Shown here: piece by piece, positions 1 to 4,376 of the stretch
Numbering within the stretch: the stretch's first letter is position 1
How the letters are laid out: every line of letters begins with the position of its first letter
Origin: Sediminibacterium sp.
Lineage (GTDB): Bacteria; Bacteroidota; Bacteroidia; Chitinophagales; Chitinophagaceae
DNA length: 6,855 nucleotides
Direction of reading: 5' to 3'
Assembly (NCBI GenBank): GCA_028288645.1
Contig: JAQBNJ010000305.1
Coordinates: 1 to 6,855 of the forward strand
Translations under genes and position numbers: made by a program
The notes under the pieces: generated by a model
Told to the model about the DNA's origin: nothing
Seen by the model: only the letters and a program-made list of their open reading frames with translations
Databases searched by the model: none

Positions 1-519
1 TCTAAATTAAACGCTGTAAAAGTGGAAGCGGTTTTTTCCGCTTCTCTTTCTCAATTTGTTTCTGTGCTCCAGGATATTGGCTCGTATGACAAATGGGTGT
101 ATGGCAGCCGTTCCACCCGTTTATTGAAAGAGGTATCACCGTCCGAACTTTTCTATTATTCTGAAATTGATTTTCCCTGGCCCTCCACCAACCGCGATTT
201 CGTTTCGCATGTGGTGATCAGCCAGGATCTGCAAACACATACCGTTCGTGTGAATGCTAAAAATATACCGGGTTGGGTTCCCGTGAAGCCAAAGATCGTA
301 CGAATAGAACGCTCTTCCGGTGAATGGACCATAACACCCGTGGCAAAGGGAAGGATCAAAGTTGAATATGTATTACAGGTTGACCCCGGCGGCGACCTCC
401 CTGCGTGGATCATCAATTCATTTTCTTCGAAGGGGTTGGTGGAAACCTTCAAAAATTTACGCGAATGGATCAAAAAGCCGGCTTATGCAAATGCGCGGCC
501 TTCTTTTATCACAGACTGA
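1..519 (+). CDS. START-domain lipid-binding protein, 5' end missing
   Basis: This is the C-terminal part of a START-like (StAR-related lipid transfer, Bet v1-like fold) protein. The frame is open to the first base of the window. A GTG at 22 could be read as a start, but the seven codons before it (SKLNAVK) continue the first strand of the domain naturally, so I treat the gene as truncated by the window edge. Visible hallmarks are the helix-to-strand stretch 'YDKWVYGSRSTRLLKEVSPSE', the 'FPWPSTNRDFV' segment that commonly marks START proteins of this type, a 'GEWTITP' strand, 'VEYVLQVDPGG' and a final amphipathic helix (about 'INSFSSKGLVETFKNLREWI'). That last helix usually covers the hydrophobic pocket. 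Such proteins bind a hydrophobic ligand; the ligand here is unknown. No membrane segment or signal is visible, but the N-terminus is not in view. The gene ends with TGA and has 133 non-coding bases before the next start. Confidence 0.85.
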   Translation, partial: SKLNAVKVEAVFSASLSQFVSVLQDIGSYDKWVYGSRSTRLLKEVSPSELFYYSEIDFPWPSTNRDFVSHVVISQDLQTHTVRVNAKNIPGWVPVKPKIVRIERSSGEWTITPVAKGRIKVEYVLQVDPGGDLPAWIINSFSSKGLVETFKNLREWIKKPAYANARPSFITD

Positions 520-652
520 TCATGTAAATTTCTGCCAGCACTCTTATTTTTTTTACCTGTGATCTTACGAATATGACGGAATACGACCGTCCTACACTTT
601 GAACCGTACGCGTTGTCGGTTTCTTATTATATTGTTTCTCAAACTATCTCTT

Positions 653-1195
653 ATGAAAAGAACGTTTTTCCTTTTTGTATCCCTGTTTCTTACTGCATTT
701 GCTTTTGCGCAGACCCCGCCGAAAGTTAACCCCGTCATTAAATTGTATGGTTCTGTTTGGGAGATTCCCAATGCACAGGAAAAACCGGATCCTAAAATGG
801 ATTACAAGATATTGGTAGACATTACTGATGCGGCCGACAAGCCCGATACGCTGAACGCATACCTGGAAGCGGTTGCAACTTTATACAACCTGCATGCGGT
901 GGGTGGTGTGCCGGCTAAAAATATACATATGGTGGTAGTGCTTCACAAGATGGCCACCTATTCTGTTTTCACCAATGAAAAGTTCCAGCAGAAATTTAAA
1001 ATGGATAACCCGAATCTTCCATTGGTAAAAGCATTGAGCGATGCGGGTGTAAAATTCTTTACCTGCGGCCAAACATTGATCAGGGGAAAGATAGCCGGGA
1101 GCGAGATCACGCCTGAAGTGAAAGTGGCGGTGTCTGCATTAACCACATTGACTACTTATATGCTGAAGGGTTATGCAAGGATCAATTTTAAATGA
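653..1195 (+). CDS. Exported DsrE/DsrF-like family protein
   Basis: A 180-residue protein. I chose the ATG at 653 because it gives a clean Sec signal peptide (MKRT, a hydrophobic run, then 'AFAFAQ' with cleavage near residue 20); the frame is open further upstream to a TTG at 599, but that adds an implausible stretch before the signal. The mature part fits the DsrE/F-like alpha/beta fold: a first strand 'YKILVDIT' (51-58), a long helix (65-80), 'NIHMVVVLH' (90-98), a helix around 121-131, then 'VKFFTCGQTL' with Cys138 (133-142). The family's functional cysteine commonly lies in such a strand, and cytoplasmic DsrE/TusD proteins use it to relay sulfur. Whether this exported form does so is unknown; it has only the one cysteine after the signal. 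The leader has no Shine-Dalgarno site. A weak TAcacTTTG at 593-601 could be a promoter, though its spacing is off consensus. The gene converges with the lipoprotein genes, with 5 bases between stops. Confidence 0.85.
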   Translation: MKRTFFLFVSLFLTAFAFAQTPPKVNPVIKLYGSVWEIPNAQEKPDPKMDYKILVDITDAADKPDTLNAYLEAVATLYNLHAVGGVPAKNIHMVVVLHKMATYSVFTNEKFQQKFKMDNPNLPLVKALSDAGVKFFTCGQTLIRGKIAGSEITPEVKVAVSALTTLTTYMLKGYARINFK

Positions 1196-1221
1196 TCCGG
1201 TTATGGGATCTTTGTAAAGGT
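1185..1221. repeat. Direct repeat copy A, across the dsrE-like/lipoprotein stop codons
   Basis: This stretch matches 1594-1631 at most positions, with a 2-base and a 1-base indel. Both contain ATTTTA, then AATGATC, GGTTA and ATCTTTGTAAAGGT. The right half is the 3' end of the downstream lipoprotein gene, so part of the match follows from gene paralogy. The left half is the last codons and TGA of the dsrE-like gene in this copy and lies outside the lipoprotein gene. Confidence 0.55.
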
Positions 1222-1590
1222 GAAATATGTCATAGTAGAGTTAACAAAGGAGAACCATTGAATACCCTCTATCTCAAAAGACTGGCCAGGCTGGATCCAC
1301 CTGAAAGAACTGAAAAAATTAATTCCTGTTGCGCCGGACCATTGTTTCACACCAAGTTTACCATCGCGGTATGCAAACTCATGATCGGTGCGCATTGTAT
1401 TGAGGGAATTCATTGAATTATTATAAGTAACGATATTCCCGCTGGTGTTTTGTGAGAAAACAAGCGTATCACCATAACTCGCTTTCCATTTCCCGTAAAA
1501 AAATTCCGGAACATATTCAGTTTCCTTACTGCAGGAAATGAACGCCAAAGCAAAGAACACTGCCAGGATATACGCGCTTCGTTTTTTCAT
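1201..1590 (-). CDS. Small predicted lipoprotein, paralogue of the adjacent upstream gene
   Basis: A 129-residue protein whose family I do not recognise. It begins MKK, has a hydrophobic stretch, and a lipobox-like 'AFISC' with Cys20 as the expected lipidated residue; the -3 Phe is suboptimal. The next residues, S-K-E, resemble the acidic lipoprotein export signal known from Bacteroidota, which would favour the outer membrane and possibly the cell surface. The mature part is rich in Gly, aromatic residues and alternating strand patterns: 'YGKWK' (32-36), 'GDTLVFS' (40-46), 'FAYRDGKLGV', 'FRWIQPGQSFEI', 'GIQWF' and a terminal 'FTFTKIP'. This suggests a small all-beta, perhaps lipocalin-like, domain, but that is inference. 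By hand alignment it is about 45% identical to the product of 1611-1997. It starts 20 bases after the stop of that gene, with an A/T-rich leader, and is probably the last gene of the operon. Confidence 0.8.
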   Translation of the reverse strand: MKKRSAYILAVFFALAFISCSKETEYVPEFFYGKWKASYGDTLVFSQNTSGNIVTYNNSMNSLNTMRTDHEFAYRDGKLGVKQWSGATGINFFSSFRWIQPGQSFEIEGIQWFSFVNSTMTYFTFTKIP

Positions 1591-1593
1591 TGT

Positions 1594-1631
1594 ATTTTAT
1601 AAATGATCGGTTACGGAATCTTTGTAAAGGT
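1594..1631. repeat. Direct repeat copy B, between and into the paralogous lipoprotein genes
   Basis: This is the second copy of the sequence at 1185-1221. It covers most of the 20-base gap between the two lipoprotein genes and the 3' end of the upstream one. The gap portion (ATTTTATAAATGATCGG) resembles the end of the dsrE-like gene at 1185-1200, which suggests the duplicated unit carried a little flanking DNA. Confidence 0.5.
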
Positions 1632-1997
1632 ATACCAGGTGTTGGTGGAACTTGAAAGGGGGAACCATTCTATCTGCAATATCTCGAACGACTGGCCGGT
1701 CTGTATCCACCTGAACGATGGGTAGAAAACATAGCCCTGGCCAAACGGACCGTCCTTTATTCCAATCGTTTCATTGCGGTAGGTAAACCCGTAATCTGAT
1801 CTTTGGCGTTGTGGGCCGCGTGCAATATCCGCTGTAATAATATTGTTGCCATTGATGCGCGAAAAAGTTACCGTGTCGCCCCCACCTATTTTCCAGCTTC
1901 CATATAGATAATCAGGAATAATATCGGCATCCTTACTACAGGAGCCCAACATCAACAGAAAAAACATCGCCGGAATATATAGAAACTGCTTTTTCAT
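1611..1997 (-). CDS. Small predicted lipoprotein, paralogue of the adjacent downstream gene
   Basis: A 128-residue protein of unrecognised family. The frame is open upstream to a TTG at 2063 inside the ThuA-like gene, and an ATG exists at 2012. I chose the ATG at 1997 because it gives the same MKK start as the paralogue and a normal lipoprotein signal. The lipobox 'LGSC' is good, with Cys20 lipidated, followed by S-K-D-A-D, again resembling the Bacteroidota surface-export signal. The mature part matches its neighbour in 'YG-WK', 'GDT--FS', 'FRWIQ-GQSFEI', 'I-WF' and 'TFTKIP', about 45% overall. The middle loop (about 'ADIARGPQRQRSDYGF') is the most divergent part. A small beta-rich, possibly lipocalin-like, domain is likely; the ligand or partner is unknown. 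It follows the ThuA-like gene by 40 bases and precedes its paralogue by 20, so all three are probably co-transcribed. Confidence 0.8.
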   Translation of the reverse strand: MKKQFLYIPAMFFLLMLGSCSKDADIIPDYLYGSWKIGGGDTVTFSRINGNNIITADIARGPQRQRSDYGFTYRNETIGIKDGPFGQGYVFYPSFRWIQTGQSFEILQIEWFPLSSSTNTWYTFTKIP

Positions 1998-2007
1998 TTT
2001 GGTTTGA

Positions 2008-2028
2008 CACATGTGGCGAATGTGGCGT
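2008..2028. repeat. 8-base palindrome fused to a 2 x 9-base tandem repeat in a leader
   Basis: In the 40-base gap before the lipoprotein at 1611-1997, CACATGTG (2008-2015) is a perfect palindrome. ATGTGGCGA and ATGTGGCGT (2011-2019 and 2020-2028) are adjacent near-identical 9-mers. It could be a regulatory or mRNA-structure element, or chance; it is too short to say. Confidence 0.3.
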
Positions 2029-2037
2029 TGCACCAGG

Positions 2038-2871
2038 TCAATTGATTTTCTTGCCTGTACCAAGCCAGATCAAAGCATCTAAAATAAATTTATTCTGATC
2101 GGCGCTGCCGAATGTACTGGAGAGCGTTGCATTTGTTTTGTGTTCATAATCCATATCATTATGCCCCATGTTGGTATAGATCATTTTATATTTTTTGTTG
2201 GTCCATGCAACCGGGTAATAGCCGCTGTGCCAGATCTCGTGCGGTTTTGGGCCGGTGCCCAATGGAAAACTGGTTGAATCGATCGATAAAAGAATTTTGA
2301 TATCGGGATTCGTGCGCAGGTCCTTCTCCCAGCGATACCATTCACAAGGCGATGATTTAAATGTTGCTGGTAAATGTTGTGTGGCCGGGTGTTTATTCTC
2401 TACCCGCAGTATTGCCGATGTTGGCCGCCAGGTATTGCTTGCGTATTGACCCGCACCAATAAACTCATTATGGTACCAATCCCAATCCTGGTTAAATGCT
2501 GATGGCGTTAATGCAAAAGCCGCAAAATGAAAGCCCATCCATGCGCCTCCATTTTCCATGTACTCACGAAATGCCGCGCGTTGTTCGGGCGCTTCGGGGC
2601 GGGTGTCTAAAAAAAGAACCACCTGGTATTGAGATAGAAATGTTTTGTTGAGGTTGCTCCAGTTATTGGTTGAATCGTAGGTGAATTGATTTGCAAGTGC
2701 TGCATCCCTGAACCAATTATTGGCTTCGTGTACATAGCTGATGTGGGCGAGGTCACTCTTTGCGGTGTAAAAAGCGATTACTTTAAATTTTGGCGCTGTT
2801 TGCGCAGAAATTGTTTCAACAAGAAAGAAAAGAATGATAAAGCAGCTTGTGGTTTTTAGCAGGTTGCGCAT
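2038..2871 (-). CDS. Exported ThuA-like domain protein
   Basis: A 277-residue member of the ThuA family (trehalose-utilisation-like; class I glutamine-amidotransferase-like flavodoxin fold). An N-terminal Sec signal is clear: a Lys-containing start, a hydrophobic run 'CFIILFFLVET' and 'ISAQ' near residue 24. The domain then runs almost to the end: first strand 'FKVIAFYTAK' (29-38), 'YQVVLFLDT' (82-90), the family's Gly-Gly turn and His in 'NGGAWMGFHFAAF' (107-119, His115), 'YHNEFIGA' (133-140), 'KHPATQHLP' (160-168), 'EWYRWEKD' (177-184), then 'YYPVAWTNKKYKMIYTNMGHND' (218-239) with the family's conserved Trp223 and His237, and the closing helix 'FILDALIWLG'. ThuA-like proteins of Bacteroidota are often exported and linked to sugar metabolism, but the biochemical activity is poorly defined and the usual glutaminase triad is not evident here. 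It starts 9 bases after the DUF1801 gene, so translational coupling is plausible. Confidence 0.9.
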   Translation of the reverse strand: MRNLLKTTSCFIILFFLVETISAQTAPKFKVIAFYTAKSDLAHISYVHEANNWFRDAALANQFTYDSTNNWSNLNKTFLSQYQVVLFLDTRPEAPEQRAAFREYMENGGAWMGFHFAAFALTPSAFNQDWDWYHNEFIGAGQYASNTWRPTSAILRVENKHPATQHLPATFKSSPCEWYRWEKDLRTNPDIKILLSIDSTSFPLGTGPKPHEIWHSGYYPVAWTNKKYKMIYTNMGHNDMDYEHKTNATLSSTFGSADQNKFILDALIWLGTGKKIN

Positions 2872-2880
2872 AATAAAGGT

Positions 2881-3366
2881 TTATTTCTTTTTTCGTGGAG
2901 GCAGAATCGTACCCGGCCGTTTTTTAACCGCCAGGCTGCATCTTACCGTTGTTGTTCCTTCTACAATATCAGCCGGGTCCTTCACTTTTGCAAGTGAATT
3001 GGCATAGGCTTCTTTCAATAATTTTTTGATGTATGTTTTCGGAAGATCCGTTTTTTTATTGATGATGATATAGCGGTATTGACTCCCGTTGCCCAATAAT
3101 TTTTTTTCAGGATCGGCTATCTGGCTTCCCCAGTAAAATCCAAAATGCACATACTTCGACATCACGGCAACTGAACAGAATGTTTGCCCGAGCTTTTGGG
3201 TGATGGACCAGCCGAATGCTACGGCATTATAATTATCGTAGATGAGTTCATTCGCTTTGGGATAGAGCCCCCATACAAATTCTCTTAACCATAAAGTGAG
3301 TTCCTGTATCTCTGCCGGATAGGGTTTGATGAACCTGATCAGATCTTTTATGTCTTCCTTGCTCAT
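2881..3366 (-). CDS. DUF1801 domain protein
   Basis: A 161-residue, apparently cytoplasmic protein with no signal or membrane segment. Residues about 15-122 match the DUF1801 (YdhG-like) pattern: a first helix 'EIQELTLWLREFVWGLYPKANELIYDNYNAVAF', a strand pair 'QTFCSVAVMSKYVHFGFYWG' (61-80), 'DPEKKLLGNGSQYRYIIINKKTDLP' (85-109, the L-G-x-G turn followed by a strand), and a helix 'TYIKKLLKEAYANS' (111-124). A tail of about 35 residues follows, ending in a basic stretch 'KKRPGTILPPRKKK' that may be flexible and could contact nucleic acid; that is a guess. Members of this family are small single-domain proteins of unknown biochemical role, with a frataxin-like fold reported for relatives. It lies 24 bases after the dioxygenase gene and 9 bases before the ThuA-like gene, in the middle of the operon. 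Confidence 0.85.
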   Translation of the reverse strand: MSKEDIKDLIRFIKPYPAEIQELTLWLREFVWGLYPKANELIYDNYNAVAFGWSITQKLGQTFCSVAVMSKYVHFGFYWGSQIADPEKKLLGNGSQYRYIIINKKTDLPKTYIKKLLKEAYANSLAKVKDPADIVEGTTTVRCSLAVKKRPGTILPPRKKK

Positions 3367-3390
3367 AGCCGTTAGACTTTTAAAAACACT

Positions 3391-4218
3391 TTATGCTGAA
3401 TAGATAACAGGGTTCATCGGTGTATCAATTTCTTCGCCCACTTTGGCGCCGGGGCACCAGGTTTGCCAGTCTACCATTTGATTTTTGTTTTCCGGTTCTT
3501 TCAGGCGCATGTTCTTGTCCATAAAAATGATCGTCATTACTTTGCGCATTTTGCCGCTGGTATTCGCGCCGGCGCGATGGAACAGCCAGCCCGAGTGAAA
3601 ACTGATTTCCCCTAGGTCAAATGGTTCTATTATGTGTTTAAAATCGGTAACATGTAATCTTTGCTGCATCAAAGTTTCGCTTTCATCGCCGATCGCGAGT
3701 TCTCTTCCCTCAACTATCTGATGGCTGCATGCACTGAATTCAACGGGCCCCATGTTGAGTGGTGTTTCCTGCAAGGGAATCCATGCCGTGATGGTTTTAT
3801 CTGTTTCCAGCGGCCAGTAATATTGATCGGCGTGCCAGGGTGTGATGCCTCCGCCGGCTTCTTTAAACAATGCCTGGTCGTGGTACATTCTCACGCCATT
3901 CACCTGCATCAGGTCCGCGGCTATTTTGCCTATGCGTTTGCTGAAGATGAGTTCTTTGATGGTCTCATCCTCCCTCCATAAATTAAATAATTGGAGAAAC
4001 GCTTTTCCATAAGTATCCCTTTCTTCCACTTTAGAAGTGACCGTATTGATCTCGGCTACTTTTTTGCCAATGGCTTCGCTGAAGAAACCGATCGTTTCCG
4101 CATCAAGCACCTGCTTTAATTTGATATAACGGTTCTGCTGAAAAAAATCTATTTGCTCTTTGGTTAGCGGGTAGGGCGCAGAAAGAACATCTTGTATGTG
4201 TGCGGGAATTTTTGACAT
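3391..4218 (-). CDS. Phytanoyl-CoA dioxygenase (PhyH) family Fe(II)/2-oxoglutarate oxygenase
   Basis: A 275-residue cytoplasmic protein of the PhyH family, which couples decarboxylation of 2-oxoglutarate to hydroxylation of a substrate at a mononuclear Fe(II). The expected landmarks are present. An N-terminal 'LTKEQIDFFQQNRYIKLKQVL' (18-38) is the usual opening. The metal-binding H-x-D is in 'PWHADQYYWPL' (His129, Asp131). The distal His lies in 'FHSGWLFHRAGANTS' (His214), and Arg225 in 'KMRKVMTIIF' is placed to bind the 2-oxoglutarate carboxylate. 'NMGPVEFSACSH' corresponds to the family's G-x-x-x-x-x-P-G-S-H loop, here with Ala-Cys-Ser-His instead. The C-terminal 'NPVIYS' is a common ending. 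The substrate cannot be read from sequence. Length is normal and no catalytic residue is missing. It is the first gene after the palindromic element at 4239-4376 and has its own possible promoter motif 5 bases before the ATG, so it probably heads the five-gene run. Confidence 0.9.
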   Translation of the reverse strand: MSKIPAHIQDVLSAPYPLTKEQIDFFQQNRYIKLKQVLDAETIGFFSEAIGKKVAEINTVTSKVEERDTYGKAFLQLFNLWREDETIKELIFSKRIGKIAADLMQVNGVRMYHDQALFKEAGGGITPWHADQYYWPLETDKTITAWIPLQETPLNMGPVEFSACSHQIVEGRELAIGDESETLMQQRLHVTDFKHIIEPFDLGEISFHSGWLFHRAGANTSGKMRKVMTIIFMDKNMRLKEPENKNQMVDWQTWCPGAKVGEEIDTPMNPVIYSA

Positions 4219-4223
4219 GCTGC

Positions 4224-4231
4224 TAAAGTTA
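4224..4231 (-). promoter_or_regulatory. Possible Bacteroidota -7 element (TAACTTTA) before the dioxygenase gene
   Basis: On the - strand TAACTTTAGCAGC runs directly into the ATG at 4218. TAACTTTA matches the Bacteroidota -7 consensus TAnnTTTG at 7 of 8 positions. The same motif precedes the LtaS-like gene (6817-6824). A -33 TTTG-like box at the expected distance is not evident, because the palindromic element occupies that place. If real, the leader is only a few bases long. Confidence 0.35.
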
Positions 4232-4238
4232 AGGTTTT

Positions 4239-4361
4239 CGGTCGGGACGCTGAAGCGACCTGAACGATAAAACGGCGGTTCTCTTGAATGGTCGCTGATT
4301 AACCGTTCAGACCGCTCCGGTCAAGACGCTGGCGCGTCATGACCGGTAAGCGTCCCGACCG
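4239..4361. repeat. Palindromic element with three-way-junction fold potential (REP/MITE-like)
   Basis: An outer perfect 13-base inverted repeat (CGGTCGGGACGCT at 4239-4251; AGCGTCCCGACCG at 4349-4361) encloses two inner arms. Arm 1 pairs 4254-4266 with 4304-4316 at 11 of 13 positions, with an apex of 37 bases. Arm 2 pairs 4317-4329 with 4334-4346 at 12 of 13 positions around a 4-base loop (TGGC). The arms adjoin without a gap, and only two bases separate each from the outer stem. The element is G+C-rich and made of reused words (GACCG, CGGTC, GACGC, GCGACC), unlike the neighbouring coding DNA. It lacks a T-run, so it is not a classic intrinsic terminator, but it could block a polymerase or protect the 3' end of the LtaS-like mRNA. 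A dispersed repeat of the REP or miniature-transposon kind is my preferred reading. Confidence 0.7.
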
Positions 4362-4376
4362 GTTGCGCCCGACCGG
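4354..4376. repeat. Two direct copies of CCCGACCGG abutting a stop codon
   Basis: CCCGACCGG occurs at 4354-4362, inside the outer arm of the palindromic element, and again at 4368-4376, 14 bases apart. The second copy ends immediately before the TAG stop of the LtaS-like gene (4377-4379 on the - strand). This may mark an edge of the repeat element or a partial second unit. Confidence 0.5.

Noticed and set aside
156..473. 105-codon open frame on the - strand
   Set aside because: It is antisense to the START-domain gene, whose protein sequence is clearly the real product.
544..555. T-rich run after the START-domain gene as an intrinsic terminator
   Set aside because: No convincing G+C stem precedes it. 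The only nearby stem (GACGG at 575-579 with CCGTC at 587-591) lies downstream of the run and is only 5 pairs.
599..652. TTG at 599 as start of the dsrE-like gene
   Set aside because: It would add 18 residues containing another hydrophobic patch before the signal peptide; ATG 653 gives a standard signal.
1998..2063. Extended N-terminus (TTG at 2063 or ATG at 2012) for the upstream lipoprotein
   Set aside because: The extension would place charged residues before an otherwise typical lipoprotein signal; the paralogue starts at the equivalent MKK.
2112..2449. Overlapping + strand frames of 62 and 64 codons
   Set aside because: Both are antisense to the ThuA-like gene and have no signal, domain or leader of their own.
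3661..3981. 106-codon open frame on the + strand
   Set aside because: It is antisense to the conserved core of the dioxygenase gene, including the H-x-D motif; no family resemblance.
4239..4361. CRISPR array or tRNA-like gene in the palindromic region
   Set aside because: There are no regularly spaced direct repeats with unique spacers, and the stems do not match tRNA arm lengths or conserved tRNA positions.
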